A DNA stretch of 27,906 nucleotides from Aquificota bacterium (GTDB lineage Bacteria > Aquificota > Aquificia > Aquificales > QOAS01). Below are positions 7,040-14,263 of the stretch, one piece after another. A program made the translations under genes and the position numbers. How positions within the stretch are numbered: the first letter of the stretch is position 1; every line of letters starts with the position of its first letter. Under the pieces are notes generated by a model, which did no database searches, was not told the origin of the DNA, and worked only from the letters and a program-made list of their open reading frames with translations. Location: positions 1 to 27,906 of the forward strand of contig JALSNH010000181.1 in the NCBI GenBank assembly GCA_026987085.1, read 5' to 3'.

Positions 7040-8083
7040 TTAGAGCTTTTCAACAACCTCTAAAAGATTTTGGATTACATAATTTACCTCTTTGTCGGTC
7101 AAAGATGGATACATAGGTAACGCAAAAAGTTCATTTTTTAATTTTTCGGCAAAAGGAGTAGGAAAGTGCTCCGCTCCTCTAAGTTCATGCAAAAGGTAGG
7201 AATAGTAAACTTTCGTAGAAATTCCCCTATCCTGAAGTTCCCTAATAATTAGGTCCCGCTGGGAATGACGTAAACTGTAAACGTGGTAAACGTGATAACC
7301 CCTCTCCCTTTGAAATCCAAACAAGCCCTTGAAATTTTCACTGTATTTTTTAGCAATAGCCCGCCTTCGGCGGGTATTTTCTTCTATTCTCCTTAACGAA
7401 TGGAGCCCCACCGCACTTTGGAATTCCGAAAGCCTAAAGTTAAAGGCCGGCTCCTCACCAAAATCGAGAAGCTGTTTAACCCTTTTGACCAAATAGATAT
7501 TTTTTACCGCAACAGCCCCGCCCTCACCCATAGCGACATTTTTTGTTGCATAAAAACTGAACGCTGCAATATCACCCCAAGCTCCCGCCTTTATTCCTTC
7601 GTAATGGGCACCATGGGCCTGGGCTGCATCTTCCAGGACGTAAGCACCATACTTTTGGGCAAGTTCAGTAAGAGAAGGCATATCGGCCATATTTCCGAAC
7701 AAATGAACGGGCAAAATAGCGGCAACATCGTAGCGCTTTAAAGCATCCTCCAACTGATTAATATCCAGCGTGTAGGTTTCATCTACATCCAAAACTAGTG
7801 GTTTTCCTCCAGCCAAAATTACCGCATCTATTGTTGCCATAAAACTTAAAGCGGGAACTATTACATATCTACCTTCTACATTTAAAGCCCGAAGGGAAAC
7901 ATATAGTGCCGTTGTTCCCGAATTTACCGTTTTAACCAATTCCACACCTAGGAAATTTTTAAATTCCTCCTCAAATAGGTGTGTATATTTACCTCTTGTT
8001 AACCTTCCACTGCTTATTATTTCATTTAAACTTTCCACAACCTCATCGGTAATACCATCAAACCGAAAAAAGGGAACCTGCAT
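7040..8083 (-). CDS. DegT/DnrJ/EryC1/StrS-family PLP aminotransferase
   Basis: Members of this fold-type I family mostly transaminate keto-sugars bound to nucleotides, for polysaccharide, lipopolysaccharide or flagellin glycan synthesis. Family marks: NSGTTALYVSLRAL in the N-terminal third, the PLP phosphate/ring segment VLEDAAQAHGAHY, and the Schiff-base lysine in SFYATKN (Lys181 from the chosen start), followed by GEGGAV. I prefer ATG 8083, because MQVPFFRFDG aligns with the usual N-terminus; ATG 8110 would add nine residues, giving 356. Neither start has a Shine-Dalgarno sequence. It stands alone between guaA and serA with no glycosyltransferase or sugar dehydratase nearby, so the substrate is unknown. 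The coding DNA contains a perfect CCCGCC-TTC-GGCGGG hairpin (7360-7374). Confidence 0.88.
   Translation of the reverse strand: MQVPFFRFDGITDEVVESLNEIISSGRLTRGKYTHLFEEEFKNFLGVELVKTVNSGTTALYVSLRALNVEGRYVIVPALSFMATIDAVILAGGKPLVLDVDETYTLDINQLEDALKRYDVAAILPVHLFGNMADMPSLTELAQKYGAYVLEDAAQAHGAHYEGIKAGAWGDIAAFSFYATKNVAMGEGGAVAVKNIYLVKRVKQLLDFGEEPAFNFRLSEFQSAVGLHSLRRIEENTRRRRAIAKKYSENFKGLFGFQRERGYHVYHVYSLRHSQRDLIIRELQDRGISTKVYYSYLLHELRGAEHFPTPFAEKLKNELFALPMYPSLTDKEVNYVIQNLLEVVEKL
7360..7374. repeat. CCCGCC-TTC-GGCGGG hairpin inside the aminotransferase gene
   Basis: A perfect six-pair GC stem with a three-base loop. On the plus strand it is followed by TATTTTCTT, so it could stop transcripts entering from guaA on the opposite strand. 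An equal stem with loop AAA occurs in sbcC at 14718-14732. Confidence 0.45.
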
Positions 8084-8188
8084 TAAGCGATATTTATGGT
8101 AAAAAAACATCTATTTTTAGAGTTGAATTTTATTGTCCTTTAGGAAAAAGACCCTTCAAAATTGCCCAAATGGGAAAATAAACTCCTT

Positions 8189-9799
8189 ATGACCTACAAA
8201 GTAATAGTTACCGACCCTATAGCGGAAGAAGGTATAAAAATACTTAAAAGTGACCCAGATATAGAACTCGATTACCGACCTGAAATTCCCTTCGAGGAGC
8301 TATTAGAAATTATAGAAAATTACCACGCAATTATTACTAGAAGTAGAACGCCGGTTAATAAAGAACTCCTCGATAGGGCCAAAAACCTAAAGGTAGTAGG
8401 CAGAGCAGGAGTTGGTGTCGATAACGTTGACCTTGAAGAGTGTTCCAAAAGGGGCATTCTCGTAGTAAATACCCCCGGAGCTAACACATTAGGGGCAACC
8501 GAACTGACCCTTATGCACATGCTTACCATTATGAGAAACGGCCACAAAGCCCACCAGTCGGTAGCTGAAGGAAGATGGGAACGGAAAAAATTTATGGGCG
8601 AAGAACTTTTCGGTAAGAAGCTCGGAATTATAGGCCTTGGAAATATAGGCTCCCAAGTTGCCATAAGGGCCAAAGCTTTCGGCATGGAAGTTTACGCCTA
8701 CGACCCTTATATACCGGTTGAAAAGGCGGAAAGACTCGGCGTTAAGTTGGTCGACAACCTCGACGATATGCTAAAAGAGGTTGATGTTCTAACCGTTCAT
8801 GCACCACTTACCGAAGAGACCCTCAATATGGTTTCCAAAAGGGAATTGGACCTCATGAAGGACGGAGTCTATATAGTAAACTGCGCAAGGGGTGGAATTA
8901 TCAATCAAGAAGACCTCGTAGAGGTAGCAAAAAGCGGAAAAATCAAAGGTATAGCCCTCGATGTATTTAAACCGGAGCCACCTCCGAGGGATTTTATAGA
9001 AAATCTCCTCCAACTTTGGGAGGAGGGAAAAATTAACCTTTCGCTCTCACCCCATATAGGTGCAAATACCAAGGAATCACAAGCAAACGTTGCCATTATG
9101 GTTGCCCAGCAGGTTATAAAAGCCCTAAAAGGAGAAACTCCCGAACATGTCGTAAATGCACCGTTCCCCGACCTGTCGGCTCTCGGTTTAATAAAGCCGG
9201 TTCTCGATTTGGCGGAAAAAATGGGACAGTTCATTGTTCAGTGGGCCGGCATCCATCCCAGGGAGGTAAAAGTCGAAGTTTACGGCGACATAGCTGAGCA
9301 TATAAAACCGATATCGGCGGCGGTTCTCAGCGGTATTTTAAAAGAGACCGTCGATTATCCGGTCAATATCTTGAACGCACCTTTCCTGGCAAAGGAAAAG
9401 GGTATTAAGGTAGAGGAAATTTTTAGCGAAGATAGCCCCGACTTTAAACATCTTGTCAAAGTTACCGTTTACACCGATCAAGGTAAACGGAGTGTTGCAG
9501 GTAGCGTTTTGGAAGGGTATCTCCCGAGGTTTGTTCAAATCGATAACTTTAAGGTTTATGTAGAACCGGAAGGTGTTCTCCTTGTCTTTGAAAACAGGGA
9601 CCTTCCCGGCGTTATAGGAAAAATAGGAAATATCTTGGGAAGATTTAACGTTAATATTGCCGGCTTCAAACTTGGAAGGGAGAAAAAAGGTGGAAGGGCT
9701 TTAGGTATTTTAAACTTAGATGAACCTGCACCCGAAGAGGCCTTGGAACTCCTAAGGCAAATTCCCGAAATAATCTTCCTAAAACAGATAAAACTTTAA
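8189..9799 (+). CDS. serA: D-3-phosphoglycerate dehydrogenase
   Basis: SerA oxidises 3-phosphoglycerate to phosphohydroxypyruvate, the entry to serine, glycine and cysteine synthesis. From ATG 8189 the product has 536 residues, the long form. The catalytic part has the Rossmann motif GLGNIG (149-154) and the triad Arg234 (CARGG), Glu263 (KPEPP) and His289 (SPHIGANT). An allosteric substrate-binding domain follows, and a C-terminal ACT domain (about 465-536, starting near VLLVFENRDLPGVIGKIGNI) usually senses serine. The segment between Glu263 and His289 is longer than in many homologues. An upstream TTG at 8162 would add nine non-conserved residues and is rejected. AATAAA (8177-8182) lies six bases before ATG, and no Shine-Dalgarno sequence is present. 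Confidence 0.94.
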   Translation: MTYKVIVTDPIAEEGIKILKSDPDIELDYRPEIPFEELLEIIENYHAIITRSRTPVNKELLDRAKNLKVVGRAGVGVDNVDLEECSKRGILVVNTPGANTLGATELTLMHMLTIMRNGHKAHQSVAEGRWERKKFMGEELFGKKLGIIGLGNIGSQVAIRAKAFGMEVYAYDPYIPVEKAERLGVKLVDNLDDMLKEVDVLTVHAPLTEETLNMVSKRELDLMKDGVYIVNCARGGIINQEDLVEVAKSGKIKGIALDVFKPEPPPRDFIENLLQLWEEGKINLSLSPHIGANTKESQANVAIMVAQQVIKALKGETPEHVVNAPFPDLSALGLIKPVLDLAEKMGQFIVQWAGIHPREVKVEVYGDIAEHIKPISAAVLSGILKETVDYPVNILNAPFLAKEKGIKVEEIFSEDSPDFKHLVKVTVYTDQGKRSVAGSVLEGYLPRFVQIDNFKVYVEPEGVLLVFENRDLPGVIGKIGNILGRFNVNIAGFKLGREKKGGRALGILNLDEPAPEEALELLRQIPEIIFLKQIKL

Positions 9800-9843
9800 C
9801 TTTTCAATTCTCTTTTTGGGCTTCTAAACTTTTATTTCCTACA

Positions 9844-10026
9844 ATGGATAGGGAGTTTTTTAGAAGAACCCTTTGGGGGCTTTGGTTTTTAACCTTCCTC
9901 GATGTGGCTCTGTGGATATTTAAAATCCAAACGGCGGTGTTTTTTACCGTTTTTATCCTGATACCGCTCTGGACATTTTGGATCTGGCTAAACCCCTATT
10001 TGGAAGATAAAAAAGAGGAAACTTAA
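9844..10026 (+). CDS. Small two-helix membrane protein, hypothetical
   Basis: A 60-residue frame starting MDREFFRR, followed by two tryptophan- and phenylalanine-rich hydrophobic segments (about 10-27 and 30-50) and a charged end EDKKEET. This reads as two transmembrane helices with both ends probably cytoplasmic. It begins 44 bases after serA on the same strand, and its stop overlaps the convergent helicase stop by four bases. No Shine-Dalgarno sequence is clear. I recognise no family. The transmembrane pattern and charge distribution favour a real gene over a chance frame. Confidence 0.55.
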   Translation: MDREFFRRTLWGLWFLTFLDVALWIFKIQTAVFFTVFILIPLWTFWIWLNPYLEDKKEET

Positions 10027-11258
10027 AAATCCCTCTCGGTGAATTTTTCCTTTAAACTTCCGAAGGAGCTTTTTCTCTTAAAACCTCTATTCGGTTTCTT
10101 TTTAAACCTACCTTTAGCGCTCTTTTTAGAGGTTCCGTCGACAGGTCTTTCAGAGAGATTTATAAACCTAAAAGTGTCTTTCGCTATTTTTCTCACCCTT
10201 TGGAGTTTGTCATCTTCCCTATCGGAACTAAAGGAGATGGCTACACCTTCCTTTCCCGCCCTTCCGGTTCGGCCGATGCGGTGGATGTAGCTCTCCGCAT
10301 CTTGGGGGAGCTTGTAGTTGAATACCGCATCGAGGTCCTCAATATCGAGACCGCGGGCCGCCACATCGGTAGCAACAAGCAGATTCAAGCGCCCGCTTCT
10401 GAAATCCCTTAAAACCTTCTCTCTTCTGCTTTGAGAATAATCACCGTGAATGGCGGAAACCCTAAAGCCGGCCTCTCTAAGTTTTTTGGCGAGTCTATCC
10501 GCCTCAACCTTTGTTTGGGTAAAAACTATAGCCTTCTTAAAGGGGGTTTCTTCAAGTTTCTCCAAAAAGGTTTGGTAAAGTTCACTTTCCCCTACACGGT
10601 AGACGGTCTGTTTTATCTTTTCCACCGTAGGTTTTTCCGGTGCAACTTTGACCTCCGAGTGGTTCTCGTTTAAAAACTTCCTAATTACGGAACGGATTTC
10701 CTCGGGCAAGGTTGCAGAAAAGAGGGCAACCTGCTTGTTTTCGGGAGTGCTACTAAAAATAAATTCGATATCTCCAATAAAACCCATATCGAGCATACGG
10801 TCCGCCTCGTCGAGGACAAAGAATTTAACATTTGAGAGATCCAAAACGCCTCGCTCTATAAGGTCCCTCACCCGTCCGGGTGTTCCTACCGCTATTTGAG
10901 GCCTAATTCTTTTTAAGAGGTCTATCTGTCCGAAAATAGGTTTTCCACCGTAGAGGGCTAGAACTTTTACATTCTTTCCCTTGCCCAGTTCCTTTAACTC
11001 TTTGGCCACCTGTATGGCAAGCTCCCTTGTGGGAACCAAAACAAGAACCTGAATTGTGTCCTCTTTTGGATTAACCAACTCGACCGCGGGAATACCGAAG
11101 GCGGCCGTTTTCCCGGTTCCCGTTTGCGCTTGGCCTACCAAATCCTTACCCTCTAAAAGGGCGGGAATAGCCTTTTCCTGAATGGGGGTCGGTTTTTCGT
11201 AACCCTTTTGGGCAATAGCCATTAAAGTCTCTTCCGAAATTTGGAACTGTTTAAACAT
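10023..11258 (-). CDS. DEAD-box ATP-dependent RNA helicase
   Basis: This enzyme unwinds RNA duplexes using ATP; bacterial relatives (DeaD/CsdA, RhlE, RhlB) act in ribosome assembly, RNA decay and cold adaptation. Motifs in order: Q motif with PTPIQ (23-27), Walker A AQTGTGKT (44-51), PTRELA, GTPGR, DEAD, SAT, the helicase C domain with ATDVAARGLDIE, and HRIGRTGRAG. A basic tail follows (KKSAKGRFKKKPNRGFKRKS and onward), a likely RNA-tethering extension. At 411 residues it is a compact RhlE/CshA-like form; the subfamily cannot be fixed. ATG 11258 has a strong Shine-Dalgarno AAGGAG (11269-11264). The preceding intergenic DNA can form mutually exclusive RNA helices (see separate entry), suggesting leader-based control. 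Confidence 0.93.
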   Translation of the reverse strand: MFKQFQISEETLMAIAQKGYEKPTPIQEKAIPALLEGKDLVGQAQTGTGKTAAFGIPAVELVNPKEDTIQVLVLVPTRELAIQVAKELKELGKGKNVKVLALYGGKPIFGQIDLLKRIRPQIAVGTPGRVRDLIERGVLDLSNVKFFVLDEADRMLDMGFIGDIEFIFSSTPENKQVALFSATLPEEIRSVIRKFLNENHSEVKVAPEKPTVEKIKQTVYRVGESELYQTFLEKLEETPFKKAIVFTQTKVEADRLAKKLREAGFRVSAIHGDYSQSRREKVLRDFRSGRLNLLVATDVAARGLDIEDLDAVFNYKLPQDAESYIHRIGRTGRAGKEGVAISFSSDREDDKLQRVRKIAKDTFRFINLSERPVDGTSKKSAKGRFKKKPNRGFKRKSSFGSLKEKFTERDF

Positions 11259-11259
11259 A

Positions 11260-11331
11260 CTCTCTCCTTAGATTGGTCTCAAGAGAGATTTTTCGACCTT
11301 TAAGAGATTCTGAAGGGAAAAATCTCCCTTG
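11260..11331 (-). promoter_or_regulatory. Candidate structured 5' leader of the helicase gene
   Basis: Reading the minus strand, arm A CAAGGGAGATTTTT (11331-11318) can pair with arm B AAAAATCTCTCTTG (11293-11280) over 14 base pairs with a single G-U wobble. Alternatively, the 5' half of arm A folds on itself as AAGGGA-GATTTT-TCCCTT (11330-11313). If that short hairpin forms, arm B is free, and its CTCTCTT (11287-11281) can pair with GAGAGAG (11266-11260), which covers the end of the Shine-Dalgarno sequence before ATG 11258. The layout resembles an on/off translational switch. This is by-eye folding of purine/pyrimidine-rich DNA and could be coincidence. Confidence 0.4.
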
Positions 11332-11425
11332 GAAGGTTGGAGTTTAATTTACCACTTTATTTGTATGGCTTTAAAAGCTTTATTGGCAAACGGATAAAGA
11401 AAATAGCAAAAATATAGAAAACCAA

Positions 11426-11938
11426 TTAAAGAACTTTTTTGAGAGCTTCCAAAACTTCGTCGTAATTAGGTTCGGTGGTAATTTCGGGAACCAACTGTTT
11501 GTAAGCAACCTTTCCTTCGGTATCAACAATAAAAACAGCTCTTGCAAGGAGACCTTTTAAAGCGCCTTCGGCGATAAGAACACCAAATTTTTCCATATCC
11601 CTATATCTAAAGTCGGAAGCAACATCTATATTAGAAACGCTAAAGCTTTCACAGAATCTTTTTTCCGCAAAAGGTAAGTCCATAGAAACCACGGTAACGT
11701 CCACTTTATCGGTAAATTCTTTAAGCATCTCGTTGAACTTTTTAGTTTCCATTTCGCAAACGGGAGTATCCAACGAAGGCACGGTAATAATCAACTGAGG
11801 TTTATCTTTCTTTCCACCTACAGCTTTTTCACTCAAATCCTTGGTAACTACATAAGCTACGGGAGCTGCATCTCCAACATTTAAAGCGGGACCGGCCAAG
11901 CTTACGGGATTTCCTTTAAGCTTTACAGTTTCAGCCAT
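11426..11938 (-). CDS. tpx: Thiol peroxidase (atypical 2-Cys peroxiredoxin)
   Basis: Tpx reduces hydrogen and alkyl peroxides with electrons from thioredoxin. The diagnostic motif PSLDTPVCEMETKKFN has peroxidatic Cys61 with the supporting Thr58 and Pro59, and resolving Cys96 lies in EKRFCESF, the 35-residue spacing typical of Tpx rather than BCP/PrxQ. The N-terminal LKGNPVSLAGPALNVGDAAP is also characteristic. Length is 170 residues, the normal size; there is no signal peptide, so it is cytoplasmic. AAGGAGG lies eight to ten bases before ATG, one of the strongest ribosome binding sites in the window, suggesting high expression. The gene is followed by a 167-base gap before the helicase gene. 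Confidence 0.94.
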   Translation of the reverse strand: MAETVKLKGNPVSLAGPALNVGDAAPVAYVVTKDLSEKAVGGKKDKPQLIITVPSLDTPVCEMETKKFNEMLKEFTDKVDVTVVSMDLPFAEKRFCESFSVSNIDVASDFRYRDMEKFGVLIAEGALKGLLARAVFIVDTEGKVAYKQLVPEITTEPNYDEVLEALKKVL

Positions 11939-11968
11939 TTTTAAACCTCCTTGAAAATTTCCTCCAAA

Positions 11969-11998
11969 TATTTTGTTCTTGTAAGTTTGCCAATCAAA
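11969..11998 (-). promoter_or_regulatory. Possible tpx promoter
   Basis: On the minus strand TTGATT and AAATAT are separated by 18 bases, upstream of the strong tpx Shine-Dalgarno sequence. The match is moderate and the DNA is AT-rich, so this is a suggestion only. Confidence 0.25.
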
Positions 11999-12032
11999 TG
12001 ATATAGACTCTGGAAATTAATATTTCGTTTCG

Positions 12033-12377
12033 CTAGAAACAGTCTTCCAAATATATCCGACGGAAGGTTATTTTCTCTCCTTCCACCAAAGCCGCAATAA
12101 AAATTTGTTCAAAATCCGCGTATAGGCAGTTTTTATCCAACCAATCCTGAAAGGTCAAAACAATCCTTTTTAGCTTTTTACAATCCACCCTTTGAGAGAG
12201 TTTTTTTATATCTTTCCCCCCTTTTACTTCGATAACAACAAGTTTGTTTCCTTTAGAGGCGATAATATCTATCTCCCCGAACCTAGAATGGTAGTTCCTT
12301 GCAACTATATCAAAACCTTTTTTAGTTAGATATTTCGAAACCCGATCCTCATAAAGGTTTCCTAAAGATTTAGACAT
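12033..12377 (-). CDS. YraN/UPF0102 family nuclease-fold protein
   Basis: A 114-residue protein of the UPF0102 family. The N-terminal GNLYEDRVSKYLTKKGFDIV followed by ARNYHSRFGEIDIIA matches the family pattern G..E..A..YL...G..I..RN.R...GEIDLI. VVIEVKGG supplies the E-x-K of a PD-(D/E)xK nuclease-like active site, so Asp in GEID plus Glu and Lys in IEVK form the expected metal site. Biochemical function in bacteria is poorly established; a Holliday-junction-resolvase-like fold is known. It lies 17 bases after purA on the same strand and is probably cotranscribed. No Shine-Dalgarno sequence is evident. Confidence 0.85.
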   Translation of the reverse strand: MSKSLGNLYEDRVSKYLTKKGFDIVARNYHSRFGEIDIIASKGNKLVVIEVKGGKDIKKLSQRVDCKKLKRIVLTFQDWLDKNCLYADFEQIFIAALVEGEKITFRRIYLEDCF

Positions 12378-12394
12378 AAAAGGGAAAGTGAATT

Positions 12395-13675
12395 TTAAAC
12401 AATCTCTTTTAGAAAGAGGTATTCGTGCCTTTGCGGTCCGGTAGATAACATAACTATAGGAACCCCTATATAGTTTTCAATAAATTCCAAATATTTCCTA
12501 GCGTTGGTTGGAAGTTGAGAAATATCGGTAATACCCTGCGTGCTACCTTCCCAACCCGGGAGAGTTTCATAGATAGGTTTGCAATTTTCAAGAACCTCCA
12601 AAGATGCGGGAAACTCCTCGTAAATTTTCCCGTTATATTCGTAGGCAACACAAACCTTTATTTCAGAATAACCATCGAGAACATCCAACTTTGTAAGAAT
12701 AATTCCGTCAAGTCCGTTAACATCAACGGCGTGCTTTAAAGCAACAAGGTCAAGCCAACCTACCCTCCTCGGACGACCGGTAGTTGCCCCATATTCACCA
12801 CCTTTTTCTCTTAATCTCTCCGCCTCCTCACCGTGGAGTTCGGTAGGGAAAGGCCCTCCTCCAACACGGGTAAGGTAAGCCTTAGCCACACCGTAAATCT
12901 GAGCGTCTCTAAAATATTTAGGCGACAAACCGGTTCCGTTGGCCAAACCGAGGGCGGAAGAGTTAGACGAGGTTACGTAAGGGTAGGTTCCCATATCTAT
13001 ATCGAGTAGGGTTCCCTGGGCACCTTCGAATATAACACTTTTAGTGTTCTCCCGTAAAAATTTGGCGGTATCTATAACTCTTTCTTTTAACTTCTCAAAG
13101 GGTTTTAAAACTTCCTCTTCAATATAGCGGTAATCTATTTCGAATCGCTCTCCAAAAACTTTTTCAGCTACATCCTTAACAAACTCAATATTTTCCGCCA
13201 ACTTCTTTTCAAAAATAGTGCTGTCGAAGAGGTCTACTACCCTGATACCCTTACGCATAAATTTGAACATGTAGGCAGGGCCTATTCCTCTTAGGGTTGT
13301 GCCAACTCCGTTTTTTCTCTCCAAAAGTTTATCTAAAAGCTTATGGTAGGGCATAACAACGTGAGCCCTATCGCTTATATAGAGCTTGTTAAAAATAGGA
13401 TTTCCCTTAGCTTCTATGTCGGCTATCTCATCTTGAAGGGCTTTTAAATCTACAACCATTCCTTGGGCTATTACCCCGATATTGTGAGGATGAAGTATTC
13501 CGGTGGGAAGCAGATGCATAATATATTTCACTCCGTTAATCACAACTGTATGACCTGCGTTGGAGCCTCCCTGATACCGAACCGATATATCAAAACGTTC
13601 CGAAAGGAGATCTACTATTTTTCCTTTTCCTTCATCCCCCCATTGGGCACCGAGGATAACCAATTTTTTAGACAT
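12395..13675 (-). CDS. purA: Adenylosuccinate synthetase
   Basis: PurA joins IMP and aspartate with GTP to form adenylosuccinate, the first committed step to AMP. The N-terminal P-loop-like motif GAQWGDEGKGK (9-19) contains the catalytic Asp13, and GGSNAGHTV carries the catalytic His of the family. Other blocks are GTTLRGIGPAY, FEGAQGTLLDID, TTGRPRRVGWLD and, near the C-terminus, ILTKLDVLDG and STGPQRHE. Length is 426 residues, the normal bacterial size. The start has no Shine-Dalgarno sequence, but a plausible promoter lies upstream. yraN follows after 17 bases. Together with guaA it controls the split of IMP to AMP and GMP. Confidence 0.97.
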   Translation of the reverse strand: MSKKLVILGAQWGDEGKGKIVDLLSERFDISVRYQGGSNAGHTVVINGVKYIMHLLPTGILHPHNIGVIAQGMVVDLKALQDEIADIEAKGNPIFNKLYISDRAHVVMPYHKLLDKLLERKNGVGTTLRGIGPAYMFKFMRKGIRVVDLFDSTIFEKKLAENIEFVKDVAEKVFGERFEIDYRYIEEEVLKPFEKLKERVIDTAKFLRENTKSVIFEGAQGTLLDIDMGTYPYVTSSNSSALGLANGTGLSPKYFRDAQIYGVAKAYLTRVGGGPFPTELHGEEAERLREKGGEYGATTGRPRRVGWLDLVALKHAVDVNGLDGIILTKLDVLDGYSEIKVCVAYEYNGKIYEEFPASLEVLENCKPIYETLPGWEGSTQGITDISQLPTNARKYLEFIENYIGVPIVMLSTGPQRHEYLFLKEIV

Positions 13676-13693
13676 ACCAAAGAGGTTTCTATT

Positions 13694-13722
13694 ATTACAG
13701 AAACTTTAAAAGTTTTTGTTAA
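13694..13722 (-). promoter_or_regulatory. Predicted purA promoter
   Basis: On the minus strand TTAACA (13722-13717) and TGTAAT (13699-13694) are 17 bases apart, optimal spacing for a sigma-70-type promoter, giving a short leader of about a dozen bases to the purA ATG. A 13-base palindrome ACCTTA-T-TAAGGT (13731-13743) lies just upstream, between purA and the divergent TM2 gene. Confidence 0.45.
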
Positions 13723-13760
13723 AAACCTTTACCTTATTAAGGTTTTAAAATCAGGAAAGG

Positions 13761-13988
13761 ATGGAAAAAAACAAAAAGGTTGCCCTGCTACTTTGGCTTA
13801 CCCTTGGATGGTTGATAGGAGCCCATAGGATTTATCTCAAAGAGGAAGGTTGGTGGCTCTATCCCCTTATGTGGTTTTTAACATTTTTTGGTATATACCT
13901 AGGTCCAGGAGCTTTTGTATTCCTTATTTTGCTAGGGTTTTGGTTATACGATGGGTATCAAATTACTAAAGGAAAAGTGGGAAATTAA
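13761..13988 (+). CDS. TM2 domain membrane protein
   Basis: A 75-residue integral membrane protein matching the TM2 domain layout: a first helix (about 7-20, VALLLWLTLGWLIGAHR), the conserved GxHR(I/F)YL turn with GAHRIYL, a second hydrophobic stretch with a helix at about 33-62, and the closing LYDGYQITKGKVGN, corresponding to the family's D....G.....N end. The molecular role of bacterial TM2 proteins is not known. AGGA lies shortly before ATG and can serve as ribosome binding site. It is divergent from purA and convergent with a 54-residue membrane protein; the two stop codons overlap. Confidence 0.8.
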   Translation: MEKNKKVALLLWLTLGWLIGAHRIYLKEEGWWLYPLMWFLTFFGIYLGPGAFVFLILLGFWLYDGYQITKGKVGN

Positions 13989-14149
13989 ACAAAATCTAAA
14001 ACCGCATTAAGAATAAAAGGTGTTGCAAACACCAGTATCAAAAAGGTGATGGCAGAAACAATTGATCCCAACCAGAAACTGGCAATCATAATACCAACCG
14101 CAATAGTTACCCAAATCAGTCCTATTATTCCTGCGATAATTGCTCCCAT
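13985..14149 (-). CDS. 54-residue membrane protein, hypothetical
   Basis: A short frame with ATG at 14149-14147 preceded by a strong AGGAGG six bases upstream, among the best ribosome binding sites in the window, which argues that it is real. The product starts MGAIIAGIIGLIWVTIAVGI and is hydrophobic throughout, with two predicted transmembrane helices (about 3-27 and 29-50) and almost no charged residues before the final Asp of LDFV. The stop TAA (13987-13985) overlaps the stop of the convergent TM2 gene. No family is recognised. Such tiny helical-hairpin proteins may modulate membrane partners or be toxin-like, but no antitoxin candidate is adjacent. Confidence 0.65.
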   Translation of the reverse strand: MGAIIAGIIGLIWVTIAVGIMIASFWLGSIVSAITFLILVFATPFILNAVLDFV

Positions 14150-14263
14150 TTTTCTACCTCCTACGGTATTAATTAAAAATTTAACTACACTTTAAGTTTG
14201 CTATCAAATTTTTTTAATTTAGGTTTTCATGTAGCCATAAGGAGTAATTTAAAAACTTTAAAA

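Noticed and set aside
8320..9234. Antisense frames across serA
   Set aside because: They mirror the codon structure of serA; their translations are low-complexity and unlike any family.
10039..10899. Plus-strand frames across the DEAD-box helicase gene
   Set aside because: All lie fully inside the helicase gene and lack domains; the helicase motifs leave no doubt about the coding strand.
14239..14244. AAGGAG as the sbcC ribosome binding site
   Set aside because: It is about 20 bases from the only conserved start, and no in-frame start codon lies at usable distance.
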